From: Conidiobolus incongruus B7586
Taxonomy: Eukaryota; Entomophthoromycota; Entomophthoromycetes; Entomophthorales; Conidiobolaceae
Reading direction: 5' to 3'
Assembly (NCBI GenBank): GCA_000697335.1
Contig: JNEM01010961.1
Location: 1-29,670, forward strand
Length of the DNA stretch: 29,670 bases
Position 1 is the stretch's first letter. Each line of letters begins with the position of its first letter. Under the pieces are notes generated by a model. That model searched no databases. It was given only the letters and a program-made list of their open reading frames with translations, and was not told where the DNA came from. This document shows, piece by piece, positions 10,703-23,232 of the stretch. The translations under genes and the position numbers were made by a program.

Positions 10703-10972
10703 TCCTTTATTTATTATTTTTGAATTTTTTATAATGTTATTTTGTTTTGAAATTGAAGCAAATTTGAACAATTTAATTATGAATAATCCCATAAAAATTC
10801 AGAGTGTTAAATGAAAGTACTAATAACATATAGTGAGTAAATCCAATCGAGTTTGAAAAATGCATTATTCAATTATCAAACGCTCAATTCAAAAAAAGTG
10901 TTATTAACAATATATACAGCATCCGGTTACTAATAATTATTAATTTTGACATATATATAAAGATTTTAATTA

Positions 10973-11926
10973 ATGGATACAGATACACAAGATCAACATC
11001 AAAATGACAATGATGGTGAAATGGTTTTAGACTTGTTACAGCCTGAAGACGTCGCATTTCTTGAACAGCAGACTGAAAATAATACTAATAATCCAACAAA
11101 TACTCAGATGCCCCATCCCCAGCTCGTTTCTCACATGTCTTCGATAGCTCCTACGAATGGACTTAGCCACACTCAAGCTACTCCCAATTTCGTCTCTTTG
11201 GGTACCTTGATTATGTATGATGAAAGAGATCATAATGACGGGACCGTGAGCTGTCAACTCCAGTATAAGTTGCCACTTTCAAATGTCCTTGAAGTAATTG
11301 GGTCGCCCACTCTATCTGGTTTCGATCTGCCGTCATTCCATCACTGGACAATTAAGTTTCGCAAGCAACTCACCAATCTTAATGTATCAATATGGTTCAA
11401 GGGCGGCCACAACCTTGGACTCAAGATCAACTTATTCACCCCCAAGCCGGACATCGACTTGAACAGACAACTAGGACCCGATCAATGCGATTTGCTATTC
11501 TCTTGCAGCTACACTCCCAACCAATACATCAAACATCAAGGCATCTGGTTCACCGTAACCTCAGGCATCGAAAACTGGAGCAAAAAGCTGATGAATCTCA
11601 TCGACAACTACAAAGACCGTGAAGGCGAGCCCGTGATGGTAATTTTAGTCGCTGATATTCGCTTCACTAGGGATAGTGCCTGGGACGCTAACATCGCTGA
11701 AATTCACGCGCAGAGGCATAAGGCTGCTAATAACCCACCCTCCGAAACTCCCAAGAAGGAAGACACTGAAGATTCTAGCACCAAAATGGACACTGATAAC
11801 GACTCTAAGCAAGATAATAGCGAAAGTTCTGAGTTATCGGCATCTGGCACCCAGTTAAAAGAGTTCGATCTGAGTAAATTACCAGATCCCGAAGAGATTA
11901 ACGATCCTATGGATACGAGTGATTAG
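10973..11926 (+). CDS. Unrecognised 317-residue protein with a folded core and acidic ends
   Basis: I do not recognise the family. Residues 1-70 are polar and low in complexity, rich in Asp, Asn, Gln and Thr (MDTDTQDQHQNDNDGE at the start). Residues about 72-250 look like a folded domain with alternating hydrophobic strands, including SLGTLIMYDERD, FHHWTIKFRKQL, NVSIWFKGGHNLGLKINLF, GIWFTVTSGIENW and PVMVILVADIRF. The tail 251-317 is charged, with Lys/Glu then Asp/Ser runs and a final DPMDTSD. No signal peptide or membrane segment is visible, so a nuclear or cytosolic location is likely. The strand pattern around 110-230 vaguely recalls MATH or other beta-sandwich domains, without a motif that settles it. 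The core has mixed but gene-like codon use, higher in G+C than its surroundings, which supports a real gene. A TATA-like run at 10951-10960 lies only 13 bp before this ATG, so Met17 (11021) is a possible alternative start. Confidence 0.8.
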   Translation: MDTDTQDQHQNDNDGEMVLDLLQPEDVAFLEQQTENNTNNPTNTQMPHPQLVSHMSSIAPTNGLSHTQATPNFVSLGTLIMYDERDHNDGTVSCQLQYKLPLSNVLEVIGSPTLSGFDLPSFHHWTIKFRKQLTNLNVSIWFKGGHNLGLKINLFTPKPDIDLNRQLGPDQCDLLFSCSYTPNQYIKHQGIWFTVTSGIENWSKKLMNLIDNYKDREGEPVMVILVADIRFTRDSAWDANIAEIHAQRHKAANNPPSETPKKEDTEDSSTKMDTDNDSKQDNSESSELSASGTQLKEFDLSKLPDPEEINDPMDTSD

Positions 11927-14900
11927 ATTTTGACATATTATTGTAGGAATAATTTACTAAAAATCATATTTAATTATTCTAATTTTTTTTGTTTTAAAGA
12001 TATTTTAATTTATAAAATTAATAATTCTCTTTAGATATAGCTTTGAATAGATTCTACTGAGCTTCAAATTAATTAAAATTAATGAATTGATTTAATATTT
12101 CAATTTATTTTAAATTTTATAAATTCAAATTGGATTTTACAAGTTGTAACTGGGTAAATTAATTATCAATATACTATTTATTAATTTTAATTCTCAAGTA
12201 TAATTTTGATTATATTGAAAAATTCAAACTTTAATATATATACTGATTTTTTTAATAAATTGAATTTTTTTTTCATATTATAATGAGTTATAAATATTTA
12301 AATATTTTACATTATTTCCATATTGTTTCTATATTAAATACCTTCAATATTTTAATATCCATTATATACCTATTTTTGAATGTTTGTTTTTTGGATAATT
12401 CATTGAGATTTTAAGTGATAAATTAAATTGGAAATTTTTAGTGACGTAATGCGATTTTGAGAATAACTTTGTGTAAAAATAATTTTAAATAAATTATTAA
12501 TAAAAAATATAATTTAATTAGTTATTAATATTTTTGAAATTTTTAGATTATAAATTGAGATTAATATATTTTTTTGAAATTTAATCAAGTATAAAATTTG
12601 AATTATTTTCTTAAGAATAAATTGTCAAAACAGCCGAAATTGAATATATAATATAATAATAATAATAATTAATATCTATCAATTTAGAAATAAACAAGAT
12701 TTGTATTTAGTATATGTTTTTAAATATATTCACAATAATATTTTGAAATAATTTTTGTAATGTCTATATCCTTATTTAATACAAAATCTTTTATGATATT
12801 TATTAAATAAATTAAACTATATTTCACAATTATATTATAATTTTAATATTTTCAGAAATATTGAATAATATAAAAGATTAAAATTTTATCAATTAAAATT
12901 TAATGTTGTTTACAAAATTTAATATATCATTATATTAATATTCTTAATACATATTTTGAGTTGATAAATACTATATCAATTCGAATTGAACATGTTATAT
13001 TTGTTTTCATTAATTAGGTTATTTTTTATCATGTCAAATATATTTATATTAATTTTTTGTAAATAAATTACTAATATTTATATATAAACTTAAACTAAAC
13101 AATTCGAATACAAAAATAATATTTTTCAGAATATATAAACTTTATTTATTATATTCAATGAAATAAAATTATTCTCAAAATTTTCACTAGTTTTGGACAT
13201 GTTTAATAATATTTAATCAAGATTTAGATAAAATATCTTTTATAAAAAGGTTACTGGGATATTTATAATAATATTTATTTTTAAACAATTTAGTATTAAA
13301 CATATTATTTTCAGCTTTAGTCTAATATTGATAATCTTGACTATATTTTTACTTTAAAAATACTTGGATCATGTTGAAAACTAATTGAGAAATATAAAAT
13401 ATTTAGATGTAACTAAGACAGTTAGAATAATATAAACTCCAGGTACATTCACATTTCATCTAATCCCTGATATGAATTAATTATCTAGTCAAGATGTAAA
13501 TAGCATCCAACTGAGTAAAATTAAAATAGGCTATATAGAAGTTTCTTAAACCTAAAAACACTATTTTAACCAATAATGCTAATATTACAATTGCTAGTTC
13601 TTTGACCTTAAAATTATATAGGATTTTATATGAAGATATAATTACCGATGTCATAATTTCCAAACCATATTGGAATGAGTATACAAAGGGATAATATATA
13701 AAGTAATTATTACCTTTATAGGTAAGCTGTGTAGCTCTGGACTAAATTTATTTTTGAAAAATTAACATAAAACCCATAATGAGAAGTAACATTAAATAAT
13801 AAGACTTAATAAGAGGTATCGAATGTAACCTCTTAAAATATATTATTAATTTGTTGCAAAGAATAATATATTACACTTGAGAGAAAAAATAAAAAAATAT
13901 TGATTAAATGGCTGGGGAGAAAAAGATTAGCTCATAATTAATACTTTATTGCGATCAAAGAAAAAAAAATATTTTATTAATTTATAAAGCTAAAACCTAA
14001 TTTTTATGGTATAATTTTCTTTGCGGTTGAAAACAAATGGTAATTGGAAAATTTTTACAGCCCTCAATATAAAACAATAAATCATTTCTTTAAAACATAT
14101 AGTATGGATTTGATTTTGTCAAAAAATTAAGGTTAGCAATAAAAATTAAAAAACAAAATGGATTAGCTGTTATTCATTTTAAATATCTAAATAAAGGTGC
14201 TTCCTATCATATTTGTATTAATAATGAACTAATTAAATTTTTTTAGAATATTGTCAAAAGACTAAATCATATTCATTATTTCCAAAACACAAAGCTTAGT
14301 TAAATTTATTTTTTATACTATTGGAAATAAAAAAACATAATCATTTTTTAATCAAAATATACTACATAAAAAATCTTTGCCTTTATTTTCAATATATAGA
14401 CTATTATAATATATTATTTTTAGGTTTATTTCTTGATTAAAAGGTGGGAAATATTTAGAAAAAATTAATATCTCTATTATATTTATAATAATTTAATTTT
14501 TTTAAAACTATTAATAGTAAAAAAATAATCAAATAAAACTTATAAGAAGTATATATTATTAAAAATTAATAATATAATTCTTAATTTAAGACTAGAAAAT
14601 TAATAAGAGATATTAATAAACTATTAAAAGATATAATAATAAAAATAAGGTCCAATTAGTAATATTATAAACTTAAAAAAATCTTATTTAGTTATATAAA
14701 ATCTTAAATATAATATAATTTAATATTATAATTATTTTATAAACAAAATATATTATAGATATATATATTAGAAATTATAACTAAAACTTATTAAGATTAA
14801 TAATACTATTATTAATATATAGGCAAATATAAAATATTAATATTATAGGAAATATATATTATTTTTTAAATAATCAATTAAGTTGCTTATTTGAAATTAA

Positions 14901-15815
14901 TATTAAGGGTTGCCTTTTAAGATTATTAGAATTTATATAAAAAATTAACAAAAATAATAAATTTTAATCAATTTTAAAAAAATTAAATATAAAAATATAA
15001 AGCTAACAGATAACTATTAAGCTTCCCATATAATGCTTTTTATTTTTCTCAGGTAATATATTATAATATTCACTTATATTATTAATAAGATATATTATTT
15101 AAGTATATATTAATACTTTATAAATTAACTATAAGTTTATCCCAATGGTAGACCCAAATATTCTTAAAATAAATATTATATAAAATATAATCTATGGTAA
15201 AATATAAAGAAATAAATTTCCAAACTAAATAATATTCAGTTTATTTCTAACTTGGGTGGAGATGATAAAAACTAACCTTATAATATTTAATTATTCTTAA
15301 TTTATAATTTAATAAATTTTTTATTTAATAATTATTTTAGATATTTTATATAAGGATATTTTTTTAAAGGAAAGGTTTTTATAATATTTTTGAAATTGAT
15401 TATAATTTAAATAAATTTTTATAAATATAAACGATTATTTATTTTATTAAAATAAAGTGATATTAATTACTAATAATAAAATATTTATATTATTGATATG
15501 ATATTGATTATTTAATTAAAGACAAGTTAATCATTTTAATTAAAAATATTTTGAAAAATTATTAATATAATATATTTATTTATAATAATAGCCAATAAAA
15601 TAATAATAATTATAATATTGAAATTATAATATAAAGTAAAATAATAAAAAAACAATTAATTAAATTATATAAATATGGCAAATAATAAATATATTAGAAA
15701 CCATAATATATAATCATTCTATATCAATTCTAAAATTAAAATTTATAATAAATAATTTAATATAATTCAATAATCTATATTTAACAATAATAATTAATTT
15801 TGTAATAAGTTTATA
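11927..15815. other. Gene-poor AT-rich region upstream of the Tc1 element
   Basis: Nothing here supports a host gene. A minus-strand frame at 13481-13663 (60 codons) is short, isolated and unrecognised. Simple repeats include an (AAT)n-like run near 12650-12670. From about 14160 to 14450 one plus-strand frame shows protein-like composition (for example HFKYLNKGASYHICINNELI) before being broken by stops, and could be an eroded repeat of unknown class. From about 14450 on, G+C falls to very low levels with long A/T alternation. This is what an older, more completely AT-shifted repeat block would look like, although no family could be named. Confidence 0.5.
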
Positions 15816-16037
15816 CACTAACCCACAAAAATGAGTTATAAAATCAAAAATATATATATTTTAATTAATAACTAAAACAATTGTATATATTAGATTACTT
15901 GAAACTATAATATATAATTAAGGTATATTATTTAATAATAAATAAATATATTTAGATATATTTAGTAAACTATTAGCAAAAATATTAACCCTTAATATTT
16001 AACCAAGGTGAGTTATAAATTTATGGGTTTTTGAGAT
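15816..16037. repeat. Left IR/DR arm of the Tc1-like element
   Basis: The outer motif lies at the tip (CACTAACCCACAAAAATG from 15816). The inner motif is at about 16003-16037 and contains GTGAGTTATAAATTTATGGG. Both match the right arm in reverse complement, and the spacing between motifs is preserved. Confidence 0.85.
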
Positions 16038-16141
16038 AAGGGGATATATTTAACAATATATAACCATATCTTTTTTCTCTCTTTGCTATTATTTTATATA
16101 ATATTTTACAAATATACTAAATTCTTTTTATTAGTATTATT

Positions 16142-17158
16142 ATACCTAAATCCCTCTCTAAAAAAATCCACTTGTGTATCAATTAACTTTATAAAAAAGA
16201 TAAATCAACTTATAATATTGCTAGAATTACTAGTGTTAGCTAGTCTACTATAGTTAAAGCTGTTAAGAATAGCAATAAAAAAACATTTAAACTTAAACTT
16301 AAGTATACTAAAATTATAGATGAATATGATAAGAAGTATATTTATAGGTTAGTTAGTACAAGCAAGTGTAGTATTGCTGTAGAAATATAGCAAGAACTAT
16401 AAAATTATATAGGAATACTAGTTAGCACTAATACTATTATATGTACTTTACATTAGCATGGATACCACTTACACCTTAAGAAAAAACACCCCCAACTAAA
16501 GAAATCCCACTATAAAGTTAGGTGGGAGTTTAAATATCACAACTAATGCTGAACTAAAACTAATTAGAGTAAGGTTATTTAATTTAATGAAACAAAAATA
16601 TACCTTAATAAATTTAATAAAAAAGCTAGATGCTTCAAAAAAGATATAAAATTACTTTGTGACTATCATGTTAATTTTACCTAAAAGTATAATAGTGGGT
16701 TAATTATTATTTAAGGATGTATATTATCTTTAGGTGTAGGATATCTTTATAAAGTTAATAGGGGAATTAATACTAAAATATACTAAAGTATTCTGAACAA
16801 TAAATTGAAAAAAACTATTGAATAGTATAGGTTAAACAAATCTAATGTTATTTTCTAATAAGATAATACCTCTTGCTATACTATAGCTTCTACTACCAAA
16901 TAGCTTAAAAATAATAAGATAATAGTTATGAAGTAGCTTCCTCAATTTCCTAACCTTAATTTAATTGAACACCTTTAGGATTAGTTAAAAAAAGCTATTA
17001 AAGCTTTCCCCCCAGTAAAAAATTTAAATCAACTTTAGGAATATGTTCAAGAAGTATAGAACAAGATTAACCCTTTTTAATGTAAGAAGTTAGTTGATTC
17101 TATACCCTACAAACTTAAAGAAGTTAGAAAAGCTAAAGGTAGATACACTAGGTTTTAA
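16142..17158 (+). pseudogene. Tc1-like DD34E transposase, full length in frame, riddled with stops
   Basis: One frame runs 338 codons plus a final TAA with no visible insertion or deletion, matching the roughly 340 residues of Tc1 transposases. It begins where ATA at 16142 stands in place of ATG, followed by PKSLSKK. A helix-turn-helix region follows (YNIARITSVS then STIVKAVKN, about residues 24-43). The catalytic core has FNETK where families have SDET (Asp to Asn), GCILSLGVG, DNTSCYTIASTTK with the second Asp, and PNLNLIEHL with Glu exactly 34 residues after that Asp. About 22 internal stops (roughly half TAA, half TAG, one TGA) lie at sites that read as Gln or Trp in the family, for example two TAA just before DNTSC and a TAG after IEHL. 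All are C to T or G to A changes. Non-functional as standard code. Confidence 0.9.
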
Positions 17159-17167
17159 TTTTTTTTT

Positions 17168-17388
17168 ATCACCAAAAACCTACAAATTTATAACTTACTT
17201 TAGGTAAAATTTAAAGGTTTATATTTTAGCCAATTAATAGCTAAATATCATTATTTAATGATATATATAACTAATAAATATAATAGATTTTAATTATTTA
17301 ATTTAAGTTTATTTTATTAAATATTAATTAAGTTATTAGTAAAAATATAGGTGTTTTTGATTTTATAACTTACTTTTGTAGATTAGTG
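17168..17388. repeat. Right IR/DR arm of the Tc1-like element
   Basis: Reverse complement of the left arm: inner motif at about 17168-17203, outer motif at about 17351-17388. The arm interior has diverged more than the two motifs, as expected if the motifs were the transposase-binding sites. Confidence 0.85.
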
Positions 17389-17390
17389 TA

Positions 17391-20300
17391 AATATAAATA
17401 TAATGATAATAAAACTGATATATTATAAAGGAAAACTTAATATAAAAATAATATGGCACAGAATCTGATAATATAATATAGAAATATAAACAAAGTTTAA
17501 TTAAGATTTAGTAAACAATAAATCACTGATATATTAGATTGAATATTAGGTAGTGCTAATATATTATAATATTAACAAAAATAATCCTAGTTTTAGAAAT
17601 AATATAAAAGTTAAGATATAATAAGAATTGAAAGAAAGAAACCTAGTTTATTAAATAATTCAATGTTATTTATATAATCAATTTAACTATAAAATTATAT
17701 ATTAATTATATAATTTATAATTTATTGAATTATATATATATAAGAATTTAGAGAACTATTCCCTTAATAATAATTATTATAAAATATATAGTAAATTATA
17801 TTAATATTTAAAATTTATATAATAATTGAGATAAATAAGATAAAATATAAAAAAATAGCAAATTAGTTAACTATAATATTAAATATTATAATAATTTGAC
17901 AAAATATGTATTATATTATATAAATACTGAAGTAACACTCTTACAATATTATTTTAAGATAAAAATATTTTGATTGATTTTTGAATTGAGATTAAAAAAA
18001 TTTTAAAACAATTCAAAAAAAAATACTAATGTTAATTTAAAAATCTATTTATATTAAATAATATTTTTCTATTAAATTGGGTCCAAAGTTTAATTATTGA
18101 TAAATATACTTTGTTTTTCTATATTAACTATAATAATTTGTATTTTTACATTAATTTAGTTTAATTTTAAGAACTTAAGCTTTTTAGCCTCGTTCTTAAA
18201 TAATATAAATAATTGAAATTAAGAGAGTAGTCTCGATTAGATAAAATATTCCAATTAATACTTTTGATTAATTCTTGAATAATATAATCTTTGTGGATTA
18301 AAGAGTTATAATATATGATAATTAACTTGAAATTAAATAATAAATACATTTCTGGAAATATTTTATTCAATTTATAAGGCAATTAAAAGTATATAAAATA
18401 TATAATATAATACATAAAAAGAAGGGTAACTTTTTTGGCTCCCTTGGATTTTTCTTACTGGTTTTAATATATAGTACTTTTTGTTTAATCAAATATTATT
18501 TTGATATTTGTATAATGGATAGGATAGACCAGTATGAATTACATCAATAGCAAAGAATAATTTTGATATATGAGGATAATTTTAATATTTGAAATGGTTT
18601 CTTATGGTGTTTCAAGCAATAATATGTTTTTATCTTAATTCAAATAATCCATTGTCCCACTTGTTTTTTCTCTTTAATACAAATTCTACTTTTAAATCAA
18701 TAAAGCAACTTTGTAGTTAGTAATTATACATTTTGAAGGTCTCTTGAAGAAATAACATATATTTTTTGAGCAATTTGTTAACTTAAGATACTAATCGTAG
18801 AGTTATGATCAAATTTTGGAAAACAGATTTCGGAAGATTTGCAACAGAGTCCCTACCAGTATTGAACTCACCAATACAATAATAGAGAGTACAGTGTTTT
18901 TATTTTTTATCCCCACAAACTTTTTCTATATTTCAGTGAACTTTGAAACCATTAAGATCCAGTTTTAGTAAAATTTTAATAAAGGCGATTTGATTGTATA
19001 AATTTAATCATTTTGAAATTTGATCTCAATTCTCAAATTGTATTTTTCATTACTGATAAAATACATTAGTATATAATTCTCTAAAAAATATAATTATTCT
19101 TCACCACTTATAAGAAAAAAGAAACAAAATTGGAGTATGTATTAATACTAAAATCTATTCAATGATTTTTGTCTTAACATTATATCATAATATTTAGAAT
19201 TCAAATTCATCAATTATATTCATAATTCATATAATAAAAAAGCTTAAATACATATTACTTGTTGTATTTACAATTAGAATATTAAAAAGATAAAAGAATT
19301 TATTGAAATAACCATACATAATATCAAACTATAATAAATATGATATATTGAATGATTACAACTGTTAATTAGTGTATATAATATTAATCAACGTAATTCA
19401 TAGGATAAAATTGATTAATTCAAAAGTATACAGAATTAAGTCAATTCTAAAATATTTTATATATCAAAACAAAAAAATTGGCGCTATATAATAGAAAATT
19501 TCCAGATGTTAAAATACAGGTAAAAGATAAAAATATAAAACAAATTCAATAATTATGATCATATATATAATACTTTTAAAATGATTTGTTCCGATTATTT
19601 GGGTTGATAAAATAATTGTTCACTTAAATTGGAATTGCCATGAGAATTTTGAAATTATTATATGGTTTGGAAAATTTAAATTTATAATTACCCTCTCAAA
19701 AATATTTAAACCTAAATAAAATTTGGAATAATATTGTCTTTATATTTTAAATTATATAGAATATACTATTTTGATGATATTAATCCCTTAATAAATTCGC
19801 ATGTGGCTCATTAGTTGATGTGAAATATATCATTCTTCAAGTTTTATCGTATGATGTTTTATTACAACGGATGAATGAAAATATAATTGATGATTATTTT
19901 GTTGAAGTGTGTATTAATATGTACAAGGATTTTGAGATTTAAAATTTGTGAAATTTGAAATAATCATGGGAATGTTATAATCATCTGAGAAATATAAAAT
20001 TAAATTTTCAAAAATTAAAATTTAATTATATTATACTAAAATGATTTATAATTATAATTTATATTTTAAACTAATTCGTTATTTGAATTCAAGGATTCAA
20101 TTAAAAATTGAGCTGGTCTATACTTTATATTTCATACATAATATAAACAGAAAATGATATATAAAATTTCATTATTGTGATGTATTAATTTTTTATTCAT
20201 AATCAGATACAATATATAAGACCTAAAATAGCTTTTTAGTTGTATTATCATTATTATATAATGAATTATAAAGTTGCAAAAATATGGTACTTAATCTATA

Positions 20301-23232
20301 CTCGTAAAATCAAACTTATCAAGAATGAAACTAGAAACATAGTGTATTTATACATTTAATTATACATACAAAATTGTATGAATAAATTTAAAATAAATGA
20401 AAAGATTGATTTAATATATTATGTAATAGATTTTTCATATCAAAATTCAAGTCGATACCAAAAACTAACAACGAGATTATTGATAGTATTCAAATCTAAA
20501 ATAGTTAATTTACAATAATAATTAAAAAGATCACATCTTCACTAAATATTTATCAAATCCATATTAGATAAATATAATTCAATAACAATATACTTAGATA
20601 TTGTTATTAGATTTGATTTATATCTCATAAATTGCTATTATGAAATTTTAAAAAAAATTTTATAAAATAATTATATATCATTTATTATATTTTCTATATT
20701 AATTTAAAATTTTAATGAATTAAAAGGAGATTGAAAGTAATATTATGGAAAATTGAAATATTAATTAATTTTTAATAATAAAAATAATTAAATGATAATT
20801 ATCAAATATGAAAAAATATTTTTAGTTATAATAAATGTTAAATATAACATTTAATTATTTTATAAAATTTATATATATTTCCCAACCCCATTGACACACT
20901 TAATGTTTACCAAATGCCTATAAAAAGAAAGGTTTGGAAGAGTCATGGAGATGCATTAATTGTGTTACTGTATCATTATTAGCAATAGATTTAAAGTTGA
21001 ACAATGTAATGTTGAGGGGCTTCAAATAATCTGATTGATTAGTATTAATTTAATATACATGTGAGGTGATTCTAATCCTAATTAGTATTTATATCCTTGC
21101 AGCTTTCCATAATCGCTTACATTCCTCATAGTTCAATTAATATAGCTATATTGGTATTTTTTATATTACAGTTTGAGCTTTAATATTGTTAAATATATGT
21201 TGTGAAGAGATATTATAATTAGAATTGATAAATAGGAGTTGAATGAATGATTAAGAATATTAATCGATTTTGTGGCGTAAATTAATACATTCTATCGTTA
21301 TGATGACATTCTTCGAATTAAATTAAACTTTAATTATTCCGTGGAAAAAAAATAAATATAGAAAAAATTATTGAAAATTCAACCAATTAATTTAAAGATT
21401 GAAAGAGATATTTTAATATAATTGGATTATTTCAAATTATTATAAATTAATTTATAAAATTGGAGAATTTGATTAGAATAATTTTAACTAAATTTTAAGA
21501 ATGGATCAAAAATTTTTTACAAAAAAAATTATAACATAATAAACTTTAGAATAAAATAGAAATCATGGGATTTGTATATTTTATATATCTCTTAAATAAT
21601 ATAAAATAGTAATTGTTAATAGATTAGTATAATTAATTATAATAATAAAATAAAATAGCTTAAAGGAGCGATTATCATAGTGAAATCATATAATCTATAT
21701 GTATATAATCCAGTATCGAAATAATAAATCTATTTTAGATTATGTGAGGACTTATTAATAACTAAATGAAAATCAACAAATTTTGATCAATATGAACTCA
21801 GATTAATTTCAAAGTTTAATTAAAAGTATTATTGGGTGATGGGACCTTAAAACGTGGGAATATATTAATTATTTTCCACTAAAGCAGTTTACCAATCCAA
21901 CAAATTAAATGTCATTTTTGGGTTATTTAATACGTTGATGACCTCGGTAAAATATGGGTTTTAAGGGATCAAATTGATGAAATGGATTTTTATCATGTTT
22001 CCCTCAAAGAATTTTCTCAATTTGTTTTGTATTGGAGAAATTTCAGTATTTGGAAGTAATTCAAATGGAGGCTTTGCTAGATCTCGGTATTCACCGGTAG
22101 AATAAGATAGTATGTAAGCCACTTCAAAATTCTGAGATCCATTGAAGTATTAATGAGTATCAATTATCTATTTTAGTGTGAACTTGACAATTATATTGAT
22201 TGGTATCTAGCAGATTCGATAAAAGATTTCATTAAAGGATAATTATGAATAGATAAACCATATCAATAAAATCTATTGTTGATAAATGAATGTGGTATTT
22301 CAAGTCCTCAAAGTAATTAAAGTTTCGAAATGCAATAAAATATTATGATCTTGATGAAATTATTCGAAATTAAGATATAATCTACCTATTAAGATTGTTG
22401 AATACAAAATATTAGAGTAGTTGATTTAAATTATAACAAAAAAAAAAGAATAGTGGAAGTTATTGATCAATGGTGTTGTTATGCTGATGTTAGTTATTGA
22501 TAAAAGAAGATGAGATATTTTATTACTCATTGATCTAATCAAACGATTAAGAGATTTGATTGAGCTATTATTATTAGTTAAAGAATTCTAAGCCATCAGT
22601 GATTTTACCCGTCATACTGATAGGATAATCGTGTAGATTTCACTTTTCTTCTATTGAAGGTGTTCATCAGGTATGACAACAAACAAATCAAATTCTGATT
22701 GGCTGATAAAATTGCAATTTTGCGTGTGTGAAATAGATGGTGGCGTATGATTGGTTAATTTGATTCACTCCACTAGAAGAATATTTAATTGATCATTAGG
22801 AACATTGAGCAAAGTCACCAAAAATTCCGACCTAGGTATTGGAATTTAGACAGGAGTTGGGTTTAAATTTAAAAAAATTATCTAAAATAATATCATTTTC
22901 CCTTATTGAGTACAGCATTAAATTCAATATAATATAATTACTATATCCATCTATAGATACATGTCCAACAATGGTAACTAGACCATTTTCACCAATCTTA
23001 TAAATATGCATCAACCTCCATTGAATACGACAACTTTTCGTTGTGTGAACTAAAATTTTACTCAGAAAGAAGTTTGTGTGTTATTTCTTTTTGATCGCTT
23101 AAAATTCAAATCAATCCCAATAACATTTCAGCAATCCAAGTATACTAATCAATCTAGCTGAAATTATTTAAATCAAAATCAATAATATTAACTATTGTGT
23201 GTGTATATTCAGATTAAATAATATCATAAATA
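17391..23232. other. Gene-poor AT-rich region between the Tc1 element and FAS
   Basis: No coding gene could be supported. Minus-strand frames at 18167-18382 (71 codons) and 22832-23014 (60 codons) are short and unrecognised; the second lies in the presumed FAS promoter. A modestly GC-richer patch spans about 18420-18990. At 20919-20927 TATAAAAAG is followed by an ATG that stops after four codons, and 21061-21102 looks like a small intron (GTGAGG, CTAAT, TTGCAG). Together these could mark a noncoding transcript or a gene relic. The last 600 bp before FAS is less AT-rich and probably regulatory. Confidence 0.5.
22698..22754. promoter_or_regulatory. Pair of inverted CCAAT boxes upstream of FAS
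   Basis: ATTGG occurs at 22698-22702 and 22750-22754, 52 bp apart and about 480-535 bp before the FAS start codon, in a locally GC-richer patch. In fungi CCAAT is bound by the HAP (NF-Y) complex, and such boxes are common in promoters of metabolic genes. Presence of the words is seen; function is inference. Confidence 0.3.

Larger units (their letters stand above)
15816..17388 (+). mobile_element. Complete but dead Tc1-like (DD34E) transposon with IR/DR ends
   Basis: The element is 1,573 bp, flanked by TA at 15814-15815 and 17389-17390. Its inverted repeats are about 220 bp each (15816-~16037 and ~17168-17388). Each arm holds two related motifs in the same direction: an outer one at the tip (CACAAAAATGAGTTATAAAA on the left) and an inner one about 190 bp in (AAGGTGAGTTATAAATTTAT on the left), sharing TGAGTTATAAA. 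This inverted-repeat/direct-repeat layout is known from a subgroup of Tc1-like elements, where transposase binds both sites. Between the arms lies one transposase frame, 16142-17158, of the family's usual length. Clean ends and preserved length indicate a fairly young insertion that was disabled by point changes. It sits inside an even more AT-rich block. Confidence 0.9.

Noticed and set aside
11036-11858. Frames at 11036-11257 (minus), 11392-11622 and 11676-11858 (plus)
   Set aside because: All lie inside the 317-residue reading frame, which has the better composition and a proper start.
16142-17158. Alternative genetic code with TAA/TAG read as glutamine, which would make the Tc1 frame open
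   Set aside because: The host genes end normally at TAA or TAG and use CAA/CAG for Gln. Several stops in the element sit at Trp sites, and its start and a catalytic Asp are also lost, so decay explains more.
18850-18875. Possible tRNA B-box in reverse orientation (GAGTTCAATACTGG region)
   Set aside because: The match to the B-box consensus is poor, and no cloverleaf or A-box could be found at the right distance.
22832-23014. 60-codon minus-strand frame, divergent from FAS
   Set aside because: It begins like a plausible peptide (MMHIYKIGENGLVTIVGHVS), but it is short, has no recognised motif and lies where the FAS promoter is expected.
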